From JANSWP01 sp041941305 (lineage in GTDB: Bacteria; Bacteroidota; Bacteroidia; Chitinophagales; Saprospiraceae), in NCBI GenBank assembly GCA_041941305.1, contig JBGTQJ010000027.1:62001-126000 (forward strand): a DNA stretch of 64,000 nt, written 5' to 3'. The notes beneath the pieces were generated by a model that was given only the letters and a program-made list of their open reading frames with translations, did not search any database and was not told the DNA's origin. Of this stretch, positions 45,881 to 55,567 are shown in pieces. The translations under genes and the position numbers were made by a program. The stretch's first letter is position 1; every line of letters begins with the position of its first letter.

Positions 45881-47326
45881 ATGAAACCTGGATTACCTCT
45901 CTGGTTTTTGGGCATCTGCATTTCGTGGCAATTGACGGCAAATCACATTTCTACACCTACAAATGACCCAGTTTTATACGAATACGATCGAGAAACAATA
46001 AAGGAAAGAGTTTTATCAATGGAGAGCATTGTGCCTCCAAAATATACCACCTCTGTTGAGGGTTATTTGAAAGGCTACCTGCAACGCAATAGGCCGAAAT
46101 CTGAAAGAATTCTAGGGCGCATATTGAAATACTTTCCGCTTTTTGAAAAATACCTCAAAGAGCACAATATGCCAAATGACTTGAAATACCTCTCTGTAGT
46201 TGAATCTGCATTGGTTCCAACAGCTGTATCAAGAGTGGGAGCGACAGGCCTCTGGCAATTTATGCCTGCAACCGGAGAACAATACGATTTAAAAATCACC
46301 AGATATGTTGATGATCGAATGGATCCCCATAAATCGACTGATGCAGCTATGATTCATCTCCAAAAGCAATATAAGCGTTTTGGAAAATGGGAATTGGCTT
46401 TGGCAGCTTACAATAGTGGAGGTGGAAGAGTGAACAGAGCTATTAGGCACTCCAGGAGTAAAAATTTCTGGCGACTACAAAGATACTTACCCCGTGAAAC
46501 CAGAAATTATGTGCCTGCCTTCATTGCAGCAATGTATATGATAAACAATTACAAAGCACATGACCTTAACCCAGCTTTTCCGGAGCTGGATTTACAGTTA
46601 ACCGAAGCCATTAAAGTTTATAAATACCTTTCATTTAAAAAGATCGAACAGTTGACAGGTCTTTCGAGAGGTACTATTAAAGAACTCAATCCCTCCTACA
46701 AAAGAGGATTTCTGCCAAATAACCGGAATGGGAACAATCTCATTCTTCCACGAAGGGTGATTCTGGCAGTCAAAGACTATTTGAAAGTGCGGGAACTTGA
46801 AAATCAATCTGTTGAAGAAACCATCGCCAATGATCTAGAAAACCGGGAATTATATTTTGGATATAAAAATTCTTATGCAGAGGCCATCTACATTGCAGAT
46901 AAAAACGATAGCCTACTCAACTTAGCTGAATTGTTCAATTGTAGCCCTTATCATTTAAAAGCATGGAATAATCTCAATTCTCAAGTTCTGGTACCAGGTC
47001 AGGAGATAAAAATATGGTATCCTAAAAAAGTAGTTAGGTTTAGTCCATTATCTAATCCACAAATTGAATCACTACCTGCTGTTCCAATAAAATCAATTAA
47101 AAAAGCGCATCAACAAGTTGCTCTTAAAAAAGAGTCTTCCACCAAACCAAAACCGATTGCTATTAAAGAAAGCTATCTTTTTTATCGACTAAAGAGATAT
47201 GAAAGCATTATGGACGTTGTTCGAAAATTTCCAGGGACTACTTTTCAGGAAGTGATGTCTCTAAATGGTTTTTCAAAAAACAATATGCCCGTGGCAGGAG
47301 TGCGGATAAAAATTCGACGACAGTAG
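45881..47326 (+). CDS. MltD-like lytic transglycosylase with LysM-like tail
   Basis: A 481-residue secreted or periplasmic enzyme that cuts peptidoglycan between MurNAc and GlcNAc. Signal peptide (~1-20), an SLT domain of the MltD type (~85-240) with catalytic Glu108 in SVVESALVPTAVS, then GATGLWQFMPATG and ALAAYNSGGGRVNRAI. The part after ~330 has LysM-like segments (AIYIADKNDSLLNLAELFNC...VLVPGQEIKIW and the last ~50 residues, LKRYESIMDVVRKFPGTTFQ...GVRIKIRRQ) for wall binding. The length agrees with other MltD-like proteins. It is followed by the DUF4271-hemD pair. Confidence 0.92.
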   Translation: MKPGLPLWFLGICISWQLTANHISTPTNDPVLYEYDRETIKERVLSMESIVPPKYTTSVEGYLKGYLQRNRPKSERILGRILKYFPLFEKYLKEHNMPNDLKYLSVVESALVPTAVSRVGATGLWQFMPATGEQYDLKITRYVDDRMDPHKSTDAAMIHLQKQYKRFGKWELALAAYNSGGGRVNRAIRHSRSKNFWRLQRYLPRETRNYVPAFIAAMYMINNYKAHDLNPAFPELDLQLTEAIKVYKYLSFKKIEQLTGLSRGTIKELNPSYKRGFLPNNRNGNNLILPRRVILAVKDYLKVRELENQSVEETIANDLENRELYFGYKNSYAEAIYIADKNDSLLNLAELFNCSPYHLKAWNNLNSQVLVPGQEIKIWYPKKVVRFSPLSNPQIESLPAVPIKSIKKAHQQVALKKESSTKPKPIAIKESYLFYRLKRYESIMDVVRKFPGTTFQEVMSLNGFSKNNMPVAGVRIKIRRQ

Positions 47327-47426
47327 TTCATAAATCCTATCTGACATCTGCTTCAAAACGAAAACCTGTTTTCACCTAATCACATAACTTTTTTCACGAA
47401 TATTTCAAAAAGGAAAATGGAAGGAT

Positions 47427-47434
47427 TATTTTTG
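47427..47434 (+). promoter_or_regulatory. -7 box at the start of the DUF4271-hemD unit
   Basis: TATTTTTG, matching TAnnTTTG, ends only four bases before the ATG at 47439. This would give a very short leader or a leaderless mRNA. No -33 TTG is seen at 19-20 bases. Confidence 0.35.
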
Positions 47435-47438
47435 CCCA

Positions 47439-48419
47439 ATGCTCAACTACCATTCTATAAAATTAATTAACATACGAATAATACTTTTTTGTTTCTTGTT
47501 GACTTTGAGTCATAATTCCTATTTATTTTCTCAAAACGCTCCTAATCCCTTTGAATTAATTCCTCGTCTTGAACACCCAATTAATGAAGCAGTAGACCAG
47601 CAGCAAATTCCTGCAAAAACAGGCAATCCTTTTGATATTATTCGTGGAGCAACTCCGGTGAAACAAAGCAAAACAACCAAAAAAAAGCAAGCAAAAATAT
47701 TTAAACCAAAAAAAGAAAAGGATCACTCCCCAAAATCCAAAGAAACCAGTTATAGACAATTTCTTTTTATTTCTAGCCTTACCCTCCTGATTGTCCTCAC
47801 CTTAGTCTTTACAATATTTAGAAATGTAATTGCCATTTCATATAGGGCATTTTGGAACAACAACATTCTCAATCAATTGTATCGGGAACAAAAAGCCATC
47901 ATTTCGTTTCCATTTCAGGTATTGTATTGTTTGTTTTTTATCACTTCAGGTTTTTTCTTATTTCTATTTGGAAATTATTTTGGAATTACAATTGCCGAAG
48001 GTAACCTAACAACATTAGGGATTTATACATTGTGCATTGCAAGTATATATATTATCAAGCATTTATTATTGAAAGTAATCGGTGGTATTTTTCCAATTGA
48101 TAAAGAAACGGGCAACTATAGTTTTACCATCGTAATTTTTAACATTGTATTGGGAATTGCCCTTGTTCCCTTTCTTATTTTAATAGCTTTTGGACCTCAG
48201 GACTATATAATATATTTGATTTATGCCGCTTTTGGGTTGATTGTATTCACCTTTCTTTTTAGATGTCTAAGGGGAATTTTTATTGCGAACCATTTCATTG
48301 CTTTTCACAAGTTTCACTTTTTGTTGTATATTTGCGCCGTCGAAATCGCACCCTTTTTAATACTTCTAAAGGTGTTGTTATTAAAAGGTGACGGATTAGG
48401 AATTTCTTTGTTTGAATAA
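47439..48419 (+). CDS. DUF4271 membrane protein
   Basis: A 326-residue protein with a signal-like first helix, a soluble basic linker (~40-105, many Lys, KKKQAKIFKPKKEKD) and about six to seven membrane segments (~108-325). It matches the Bacteroidota family DUF4271, which usually lies directly upstream of hemD; here the hemD start is 14 bases after its stop. Function unknown. The conserved link with hemD hints at a role in heme or envelope biology. A TATATTTG box (48327-48334) lies inside its 3' end and could be an extra promoter for hemD. Confidence 0.82.
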   Translation: MLNYHSIKLINIRIILFCFLLTLSHNSYLFSQNAPNPFELIPRLEHPINEAVDQQQIPAKTGNPFDIIRGATPVKQSKTTKKKQAKIFKPKKEKDHSPKSKETSYRQFLFISSLTLLIVLTLVFTIFRNVIAISYRAFWNNNILNQLYREQKAIISFPFQVLYCLFFITSGFFLFLFGNYFGITIAEGNLTTLGIYTLCIASIYIIKHLLLKVIGGIFPIDKETGNYSFTIVIFNIVLGIALVPFLILIAFGPQDYIIYLIYAAFGLIVFTFLFRCLRGIFIANHFIAFHKFHFLLYICAVEIAPFLILLKVLLLKGDGLGISLFE

Positions 48420-48433
48420 AAAAATTGTGCTGG

Positions 48434-49216
48434 ATGGCTACAAACGGAAAAGCGCCGGGTGGCGGATTCATTGAGGTAAAATCCATTTTAATTTCGCAGC
48501 CCAAGCCAGAACGCTCACCATACTATGAGCTCGAGAAAAAGTATGGTCTAAAAATAGACTGGCGACCATTCATACATGTTGAGGCTGTGTCCGAAAAGGA
48601 ATACCGAAAACAACGAGTACGCCCCGATGAATTTTCAGCTATTATCTTTACTAGCAAAAATGCGGTTGACCATTTCTTCCGAATATGCGAAGCAATGCGT
48701 ATCCGGATGTCACAGGAAACCAAGTATTTTTGCCTTACCGAAGCGGTTGCCAATTACCTTCAAAAATTCATCATTTACCGAAAACGAAAAGTTTTTGCTG
48801 GTAAACGAACCGTCCTGGATCTCAAACCCTATTTGTTAAAACATAAGAGTAAGGAAAAATTCTTATTGCCTTGTTCTAATCTTGGAGCAAAAGCCGTTTC
48901 TATCTTCCTGGAAGAAAACGATTTTAACTGGAAAGAGGGTATGATGTATCGCACGGTAAGCAGCGATTTGTCCGATCTAAAGGACATTACTTATGACGTA
49001 CTGGTATTCTTTAGTCCATTAGGAATTAAGTCTTTGTACGACAATTTTCCAGACTTTAAACAGAACCAAACCCGGATTGCGGTGTTTGGTAATAGTACAA
49101 GTAAGGCTGTGGAGGACAAAGGGCTTCAAATTAATATAAAAGCCCCTGCTCCTGAAACGCCATCGATGACAATGGCTTTGGAAAAATACCTTAGAGCTTC
49201 TAACCCTAAGAACTAA
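48434..49216 (+). CDS. hemD: Uroporphyrinogen-III synthase
   Basis: A 260-residue cytoplasmic enzyme that closes hydroxymethylbilane to uroporphyrinogen III, the branch-point precursor of heme. Two Rossmann-like halves are seen, with ILISQPKPERSPYYELEKKY (the family's opening in Bacteroidota), FSAIIFTSKNAVDHFF and YDVLVFFSPLGIKSLYDNF, all typical of this weakly conserved family. The ATG at 48434 is preferred to a TTG at 48425. It forms a unit with DUF4271 and ends in a good terminator. No other heme gene is in the window. Confidence 0.88.
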   Translation: MATNGKAPGGGFIEVKSILISQPKPERSPYYELEKKYGLKIDWRPFIHVEAVSEKEYRKQRVRPDEFSAIIFTSKNAVDHFFRICEAMRIRMSQETKYFCLTEAVANYLQKFIIYRKRKVFAGKRTVLDLKPYLLKHKSKEKFLLPCSNLGAKAVSIFLEENDFNWKEGMMYRTVSSDLSDLKDITYDVLVFFSPLGIKSLYDNFPDFKQNQTRIAVFGNSTSKAVEDKGLQINIKAPAPETPSMTMALEKYLRASNPKN

Positions 49217-49251
49217 AATTTTCTAAGTTGTTTTCTCATAGTATGTTTGTT

Positions 49252-49286
49252 AAACCCTGGCAAATTTAATTTCGCCGGGGTTTTTT
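49252..49286 (+). terminator. Rho-independent terminator of hemD
   Basis: AAACCCTGGC and GCCGGGGTTT form a 10-bp stem with one G-T pair and a 12-base loop, followed by TTTTTT. It is 36 bases after the hemD stop. Confidence 0.9.
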
Positions 49287-49347
49287 CTTTTAGGTTTCTT
49301 TGTTTGGGCTTAAAAAACTCAAAATTGGAAACGCGTAATCATTTTGT

Positions 49348-49977
49348 ATGGATCAATTCGTATTCAATCTCAGAGAACAATTGCAAAACCCTCTCCCGGG
49401 AAGAGATGCTCAACTCAAAATGTCTCATAAGGTTCGGAAATATTACCACTCGGCTCCGGAAGATGCCAAAGTGGCTTGTGTTTTAGCACTGTTTTATCCC
49501 AGAGCTGATACTTCTTATATGCCATTAATCGTCCGGGATTCCAGCAACCCAAATGACCGACATGGTGGACAGATCGGATTTCCTGGAGGGAAACAGGAAG
49601 AAGGGGACAAAAGTTTGGAGGAAGTAGCACTTAGAGAAGCTGAGGAAGAAATTGGAATTGTAGCTAATGATGTTCAAATTCTAGGCAGGCTTACAGAATT
49701 GTACATTCCCGTTAGTAATTTTGTGGTCCACCCCTTTGTTGGATACATCAATTATTTGCCAAAATTTAGACCTCAAGAAAGTGAAGTACAATCCATTATC
49801 GAAGTCCCTTTTTCACATTTTAGTACCCCAGAAATTGTCCGAACAAAAGACCTGAAAGTAGGTCAAAATATTACACTTAAAAGAGTCCCCTATTTTGATA
49901 TACATGGAAAGGTAGTTTGGGGAGCAACCGCCATGATGTTGAACGAATTATTGGAAGTAACCAATGTGGCTATATAA
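49348..49977 (+). CDS. NUDIX hydrolase, CoA pyrophosphatase type
   Basis: A 209-residue enzyme of the NudL/CoA-diphosphatase group, which splits coenzyme A into 3',5'-ADP and phosphopantetheine. The Nudix box is complete (GGKQEEGDKSLEEV, then ALREAEEEIGI, ~80-104). It is preceded by the group's marker GGQIGFPGGK (73-82) and RDSSNPNDRHGG. Length is typical. The first ATG lies 62 bases after the hemD terminator. A CoA-salvage role is inferred; panC elsewhere in the window belongs to CoA synthesis, but the two are not linked. Confidence 0.92.
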   Translation: MDQFVFNLREQLQNPLPGRDAQLKMSHKVRKYYHSAPEDAKVACVLALFYPRADTSYMPLIVRDSSNPNDRHGGQIGFPGGKQEEGDKSLEEVALREAEEEIGIVANDVQILGRLTELYIPVSNFVVHPFVGYINYLPKFRPQESEVQSIIEVPFSHFSTPEIVRTKDLKVGQNITLKRVPYFDIHGKVVWGATAMMLNELLEVTNVAI

Positions 49978-50071
49978 GGGCTTTGGCAAAAATTTAGATA
50001 CTCTGAACCTCATTTAGCCTTAAAAGATCCTTTGGTACCAGGACAAGATAGTTTGTAAGAAACTAATTAGT

Positions 50072-50875
50072 ATGAACACAGGAAAACTGACATACCCTTT
50101 TAGACAGCTGGGTTTGATGCATCTGCTTGACAAAGCAAAATACTATTTCCACTATTTTAAAAACAGAAAATTCAACCGAAGATTTAAAGCAGAATTCCCC
50201 AATGTGGTCCTACCTCCCGATTATTTAATGTATGAATCTTACCGCTTAAATTATCGAAAGTATTTTTTGGGAGGGAGAGATAACGCACTATGGTTAAAAG
50301 AGCATTTTGAAAAACATACTAATCTCCAAAACAAAAATATTCTTGACTGGGGCTGTGGTCCAGCCAGAGTGATAAGACACCTCCCGGAGGTATTTACAGA
50401 AAATTGTAACTTCTTTGGAACGGATTACAATTCCCAAACCATCAAATGGTGTTCTGAAAATATTCAAACTGCCAAATTTGCTCACAACGGTATCAACCCT
50501 CCACTCCATTTTGAAAACGACTTCTTTGACCTTATTTACGGCATATCCATATTCACCCATCTTTCTGAAAAAAATCACAAAGACTGGTTTGATGAATTGA
50601 TAAGGGTTTCAAAAAAAGGTGCGATTTTGTTGTTGACAAGCCAAGGCAATGCATTTAAAGAAAAGCTGACAAGTACAGAAAGAAATAGATTTGAACAAGG
50701 GGTTTTGATCACGAGAGGTAAAGTAAAAGAAGGTCATCGTGTATATTCAGCTTTTCATCCACCTGCTTACATCAAAAAATTATTTGGGTCTCAGGTAGAG
50801 ATTTTAGAGCACATTCCCGGAGAGAAAAAACACTGGGGAATTGGACAAGATGCCTGGATTATTAAGAAAAACTAA
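50072..50875 (+). CDS. Class I SAM-dependent methyltransferase
   Basis: A 267-residue protein with the class I methyltransferase core: motif I ILDWGCGPARV (~90-100), FFGTDYN (motif II acid), FDLIYGISIFTHL (motif IV region) and a following HLSEKNHKDWFDELIRVSKKGAILLL. The N-terminal ~80 residues are basic and Tyr-rich, and the C-terminal part has RVYSAFHPP. Such enzymes can act on small molecules, glycolipids or sugars; the substrate is unknown. It stands alone, with no modification operon around it. Confidence 0.88.
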   Translation: MNTGKLTYPFRQLGLMHLLDKAKYYFHYFKNRKFNRRFKAEFPNVVLPPDYLMYESYRLNYRKYFLGGRDNALWLKEHFEKHTNLQNKNILDWGCGPARVIRHLPEVFTENCNFFGTDYNSQTIKWCSENIQTAKFAHNGINPPLHFENDFFDLIYGISIFTHLSEKNHKDWFDELIRVSKKGAILLLTSQGNAFKEKLTSTERNRFEQGVLITRGKVKEGHRVYSAFHPPAYIKKLFGSQVEILEHIPGEKKHWGIGQDAWIIKKN

Positions 50876-51011
50876 TCTACAATTCATCCTTCCATTTCAA
50901 CAACTCACCAAAAACCACTTTCCATTTCGATTGTCTCCTTTCATATTTGTAATCAAAATTTTCTATTCCATGAGCTAATTCAACACAAAATTGAAACTAA
51001 AATCACCTGAC

Positions 51012-53387
51012 ATGAAATTTTGGAAACCATCTCTAATTTTTGCAACTCTCTTTCTATTGGTTCATACTGTTTTCGCCCAGAATGGCACACAAACCATACG
51101 AGGAACTATTTTGGATAAACAATCTGAAATGCCGCTTATTGGGGTAGCTGTGGAAGTTTTAAACTTGGAAACAACACTTGGAACGACTGCCAATATTGAA
51201 GGTAGTTTTGAAATCCAGGGTGTTCCAGTAGGGCGACAAACCTTGCGTTTTAGTTATTTGGGTTACAACACGATTACCATTCCCAATGTCATTGTAACTT
51301 CTGGAAAAGAAGTAATTATGGATGTTTCAATGGAAGAATCCGTAATTGAAATTAACGAAGTGGTAGTAACTGCCGAGGTCGAAAAAGATAAGGCTTCCAA
51401 TGAACTAGCTACCATTAGTGCAAGAGCATTCACTCTTGAAGAAGTCACCCGTTATTCAGGAGCCAGAAATGATGTTTCTCGAATGGTAGCCAATTATGCA
51501 GGAGTAAATATTGCAGACGACTCAAGGAATGATATTGTTATTCGTGGAAACTCTCCTACTGGCGTCCTTTGGCGATTGGAAGGCGTACCTATCCCAAACC
51601 CAAATCACTTTCATACACTAGGAACAACAGGAGGCCCTGTAAGTGCCCTTAACACGAACCTTTTGAAAAACTCTGATTTTATGACCTCTGCTTTTCCAGC
51701 CGAATATGGTAATGCCTTGGCAGGAGTATTTGATATTGGTTTTAGAAGTGGCAATAAGGAAAAGTATGAATTCACTGCACAGCTGGCAGCATTTAGTGGA
51801 TTGGAGTTTATGGCAGAGGGGCCATTGACGAAAAAGAAAAACAGTTCTTTTGTTGTAAGTTATCGCCATTCTTTTGTGGAATTAGCCGATCAATTAGGAT
51901 TATTCTTTGGTACCAGTTCTATTCCAAATTATAAGGATTTATCCTTTAAAATTGATTTACCTCATAACAAATACGGCAAGTTTTCCTTTTTTGGTATAGG
52001 AGGTATGAGTGATATCAATTTTATAGGAAAAGATTTAAGTGATGAAGATTTTTATGGAGAAAGAGATGAAAATAGCTACATCACTTCAAAGTTAGGCATT
52101 ATTGGAATCAATCATCGCTTGCTCCTTGGTGAAAGCACATATGTAAGAACGACCCTTTCTGCTTCTACATCTCAAAACACCTACGACGAAGACTTTATCC
52201 TCGAGGATGAAACTGCATTCAGACATGTAGAATTGGAAGACATCAATGATCGCTATTCAATAAGCTCTTACCTGAACAAGAAATTTAACGCAAAAACGAC
52301 TTTAAGAGTTGGTTTCCTTGGAGAATATTACCGTTTAAACACCTATCTGCAAAGTCGTGAAAATCGAATAGGCTGGGAGCCGATTCGCGATTTTGATGGG
52401 GGTTTGGGCTTATTTCAAGTCTATGCACAATCTCAATATCGTCTGAATGAAAAATGGACTCTTAATGGCGGACTACATGGACAATATTTGACCTTTAATG
52501 ATTCCTGGGCAATAGAACCTCGAGCTGCAATCAACTTCCATGTAACGCCAAACCAAACTATCAGTCTGGGTTATGGCTTACACAATCAGATGCAGCCCTT
52601 GCCAATGTATTTTTATGAATCTCCACTTTCAGATGGCACTTTTATTCAAAGCAATAAAGAACTGGACTTTACCAGTAGCAATCAGTTGGTTTTAGCCTAT
52701 GATTTGAAGTTGGGAACTGATTGGCGAATAAAAACAGAAGCCTATTATCAAGCATTGAGAGACGCACCAGTCCGTTCTGTGCCTGCCAGTTTTTCAGTAC
52801 TGAACGTAGGGGCAGATTTTGTTTTTCCAGAAGAAGGATTCTTAGTTAATGATGGAAAAGGCGAGAATTACGGTTTTGAAATGACAATTGAAAAATTCTT
52901 TAGCAGAGGTTATTATGGCTTGCTCACTGCGTCCATATTTGATTCCAATTACGAGGGAAGTGATGGCATCAAACGAAATACTGCATTTAATAATGGATAC
53001 ACCTTTAATTTCCTTGCTGGGAAAGAATTCAAAATTGGCAAAGATGGACGCAATGCAATTACATTTGACGCCAAGTTGACCAGTGCAGGAGGTAGATATT
53101 TCATTCCTATAGATTTGGAAGCTTCAAAAATTGCAATGGAAGAAGTAGAGATTGAGGAATTGGCTTTTAGCGAACGCTTCGATCCTTATTTCAGATTAGA
53201 TGTAAAGATTGGATACCGATTGAATAGTAAAAAACGAAAATTATCACAACAGTTTTACCTTGACTTTCAGAACATAACGAATCGTGAAAACATTTTCACA
53301 TATCGTTTCAATCGTTCTCAAGGAGAAATTCAGGAAGTAAATCAAATAGGATTTTTTCCGGATATCTTGTATCGCGTACAATTTTAA
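51012..53387 (+). CDS. TonB-dependent receptor
   Basis: A 791-residue outer-membrane protein. Signal peptide (~1-24, ending VFAQ), a carboxypeptidase-regulatory-like domain (~28-113: TIRGTILDKQSEMPLIGVAV), a plug domain (~140-250: NDVSRMVANYAGVNIADDSR, then NDIVIRGNSPTGVLWRLEGV) and a beta-barrel to the C-terminal aromatic strand (ILYRVQF). A SusD partner gene is not adjacent, so it is not a typical polysaccharide-utilisation pair; siderophore, peptide or lipid uptake is possible. The ATG at 51012 starts the signal peptide; an upstream in-frame TTG at 50991 is less likely. An inverted repeat follows the stop. Confidence 0.92.
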   Translation: MKFWKPSLIFATLFLLVHTVFAQNGTQTIRGTILDKQSEMPLIGVAVEVLNLETTLGTTANIEGSFEIQGVPVGRQTLRFSYLGYNTITIPNVIVTSGKEVIMDVSMEESVIEINEVVVTAEVEKDKASNELATISARAFTLEEVTRYSGARNDVSRMVANYAGVNIADDSRNDIVIRGNSPTGVLWRLEGVPIPNPNHFHTLGTTGGPVSALNTNLLKNSDFMTSAFPAEYGNALAGVFDIGFRSGNKEKYEFTAQLAAFSGLEFMAEGPLTKKKNSSFVVSYRHSFVELADQLGLFFGTSSIPNYKDLSFKIDLPHNKYGKFSFFGIGGMSDINFIGKDLSDEDFYGERDENSYITSKLGIIGINHRLLLGESTYVRTTLSASTSQNTYDEDFILEDETAFRHVELEDINDRYSISSYLNKKFNAKTTLRVGFLGEYYRLNTYLQSRENRIGWEPIRDFDGGLGLFQVYAQSQYRLNEKWTLNGGLHGQYLTFNDSWAIEPRAAINFHVTPNQTISLGYGLHNQMQPLPMYFYESPLSDGTFIQSNKELDFTSSNQLVLAYDLKLGTDWRIKTEAYYQALRDAPVRSVPASFSVLNVGADFVFPEEGFLVNDGKGENYGFEMTIEKFFSRGYYGLLTASIFDSNYEGSDGIKRNTAFNNGYTFNFLAGKEFKIGKDGRNAITFDAKLTSAGGRYFIPIDLEASKIAMEEVEIEELAFSERFDPYFRLDVKIGYRLNSKKRKLSQQFYLDFQNITNRENIFTYRFNRSQGEIQEVNQIGFFPDILYRVQF

Positions 53388-53398
53388 AAAAATACCCG

Positions 53399-53472
53399 GT
53401 AGCTCTGGTCGCTGAACAGAGTCATTCCAACTGAATAGGAAATTAGCTTCTCCGGTCAGCGACCGGAGCTAC
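53399..53472. repeat. Inverted repeat after the TonB-dependent receptor
   Basis: GTAGCTCTGGTCGCTGAACA (53399 on) faces CGGTCAGCGACCGGAGCTAC (to 53472); over 23-bp arms 20 positions match, with a 28-base spacer. The right arm is itself palindromic (GGTCGC/GCGACC). Probable terminator or extragenic palindrome. Confidence 0.6.
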
Positions 53473-53544
53473 ATTAAAAGTGAAGAACAAAACATTCTTT
53501 TTCCAAAAACCATTTATCTTATAATAAAAAGCTTCTTCACTTTT

Positions 53545-54402
53545 ATGCAATTTAAAAAAAGGTACCTCTGGCTGGCTTTACTTTTATTGATATTTGGATG
53601 TTCGAGATTGGAAATTTTAACATTCCGTAAAAGCGATGACCAACAAAGAAAAGAGTTGCTCGAAAGCGGGCAAATCGAACCGACCTTTCATACCTACGAT
53701 TTTGAAGATCGAACCATGCACTACACACATATAGGCAATGACAGTTTGCCTTTGGTTGTTTTGGTACATGGTGCACCTGGCTCATCCAGTATGTTTTTGG
53801 ACTATCTGAAAGATACAAAATTAACCAAGGTTGCTCAAGTAGTTTCTGTGGATAGACCAGGTTATGGTTATTCGGAATTTGGAAAGGCGGAACGATCGAT
53901 TGAAAAGCAGGCGGCTTCCTTGAGGCAGGTGCTAACAAATCATAGGAAGCAGAAAGCAATACTCGTCGGACATTCTTTTGGAGGACCAGTGATAGCCAGA
54001 ATGGCCATGGATTTCCCTGAGATGGTTGATGGATTGCTTATGGTAGCAGGGTCCATTGCTCCAGAGTTAGAACCAAAAGAGTGGTGGCGTAAACCGGCAG
54101 ATTTCTTTTTGATAAGTTGGCTTACGCCTCCATCTTTGCGAGTATGCAATCAGGAAATATTGCCTTTGTATAAAGAATTAGAGGAAATGTTGCCACTATG
54201 GGAATTGATTACCTGCCCAGTTTCCGTTTTCCATGGAGAAGCAGATAAATTGGTTCCAAAGGAGAATGCAGAATTCGCTAATAAGATGTTGGTCAACAGC
54301 GATAGTGTGAATATTCAACTGATAAAAGGAGGCAATCATTTCATTTTGTGGAGTTTGCAAGATTTGATTATTGAAGAGATAATTCGTTTATTAGAGGATT
54401 AA
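53545..54402 (+). CDS. Alpha/beta-hydrolase lipoprotein
   Basis: A 285-residue hydrolase with a lipobox (LLLIFGC, Cys19), so it is probably anchored to a membrane. The catalytic triad is complete: nucleophile in GHSFGG (Ser144), Asp in HGEADKLVP and His in GGNHFILW. The oxyanion motif HGAPGS is also present. It may be an esterase or lipase of the periplasmic face. The LytS-type kinase gene begins only ten bases after the stop, so the three genes 53545-56326 could be one unit. Confidence 0.88.
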   Translation: MQFKKRYLWLALLLLIFGCSRLEILTFRKSDDQQRKELLESGQIEPTFHTYDFEDRTMHYTHIGNDSLPLVVLVHGAPGSSSMFLDYLKDTKLTKVAQVVSVDRPGYGYSEFGKAERSIEKQAASLRQVLTNHRKQKAILVGHSFGGPVIARMAMDFPEMVDGLLMVAGSIAPELEPKEWWRKPADFFLISWLTPPSLRVCNQEILPLYKELEEMLPLWELITCPVSVFHGEADKLVPKENAEFANKMLVNSDSVNIQLIKGGNHFILWSLQDLIIEEIIRLLED

Positions 54403-54412
54403 TCAATTAAAA

Positions 54413-55477
54413 ATGAACGTATTTAAATCATATAAAGACATTCTAGGTTTTGATGACCGCTGGCTGGTCTTCCTGGGTATTCCCATTGTGTCATTTTTGA
54501 TGACCGCACTTACATTTGGAAATTACCTTATCGAAGATCCCTCGTTCTTCTTAAGGAAATGTGTCTCAATCTCCCTCGTGTACACTACTGTATATTGGTT
54601 AATCTATCGAGCCAGTTTCATAGCCTTTCGTCAAAAATTTCCAAGGCTTGAGCAAACAAAGAAAAGACTTGCTTTGATAATTGGGGGTGTTTTTGTGATA
54701 TACTTTATACTCAAGGCGATTCTCGATCCTATCCTTCACGGTCGAATAATGGATGAGGTACTTAGAGATCAAAACCATGGAATCAGCATGACCATTGGAT
54801 CTTTAATAGTCACTTTCATGGTTTTGGGCATTTATGAAACCATCGGATTTTATTATGAATTGCAAAAGTCTATTTTGGAAAAAGAACAATTAGAACGAGA
54901 AAATATTCAAAGTCAGCTGGAAGGATTGAAAAACCAGGTAAATCCACATTTTTTATTCAATAGTTTGAATACCTTGTCCTATATCATTCCGGAAGATTCA
55001 AACAAAGCAGTCAAATTTGTTCAGAAGCTCTCTAAAGTCTATCGCTACATATTAGAGATTAGGGATACCAAATTGATTTTTCTAGAGGAAGAATTGGAGT
55101 TTTTGACGGCTTACAACTTTTTGCTCAAAGAGAGGTTCGGGCAAAATTTGAATATCAATATTGACATACCAAAGGAATATTCTAAGGACAAGATAGTGCC
55201 TTTGTCGCTTCAAATTTTATTTGAAAACGCAATCAAACACAACATTATCTCTACCCAAAACCCATTGACTATTGATGTTTTTGTAGAAAAAGATGGAAGA
55301 TTGGTTATTAAAAACAATCTACAAAAGAAAAAGCAGAGTATGAATAGTACCAAAATGGGCTTGGAAAATATTAAAAACCGTTATCGATTTTTCTCAGAAC
55401 AGGAAGTGGATGTCATTGTTACTCAACATTCATTTCTTGTGGTTTTACCATTGATAAAAACAGCTGTGCTAGTTTGA
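54413..55477 (+). CDS. LytS/YpdA-type sensor histidine kinase
   Basis: A 354-residue membrane sensor kinase. Four hydrophobic segments (~18-155), a coiled coil, then the His-kinase domain of the LytS type: the phospho-acceptor His in NPHFLFNSLNTLSYI (~180) and the ATP-binding N-box LFENAIKHN (~270), with GLENIKNR (G-box). Its cognate LytTR regulator follows on the same strand after 90 bp. Such pairs in Bacteroidota often control surface or metabolic genes near them; here the hydrolase gene just upstream is the closest candidate. No target sites could be identified. Confidence 0.92.
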   Translation: MNVFKSYKDILGFDDRWLVFLGIPIVSFLMTALTFGNYLIEDPSFFLRKCVSISLVYTTVYWLIYRASFIAFRQKFPRLEQTKKRLALIIGGVFVIYFILKAILDPILHGRIMDEVLRDQNHGISMTIGSLIVTFMVLGIYETIGFYYELQKSILEKEQLERENIQSQLEGLKNQVNPHFLFNSLNTLSYIIPEDSNKAVKFVQKLSKVYRYILEIRDTKLIFLEEELEFLTAYNFLLKERFGQNLNINIDIPKEYSKDKIVPLSLQILFENAIKHNIISTQNPLTIDVFVEKDGRLVIKNNLQKKKQSMNSTKMGLENIKNRYRFFSEQEVDVIVTQHSFLVVLPLIKTAVLV

Positions 55478-55567
55478 TCGTACTTATGTTTTCACTTTAA
55501 CACATAAACATTTGTTCCAAAAGAGTTCTGTAGAACAACGGAGTCCTTTTGGGAAACACACCAAAAA

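Noticed and set aside
49247..49486. A 79-codon plus-strand frame between hemD and the NUDIX gene
   Set aside because: It runs through the hemD terminator and overlaps the well-supported NUDIX gene in another frame.
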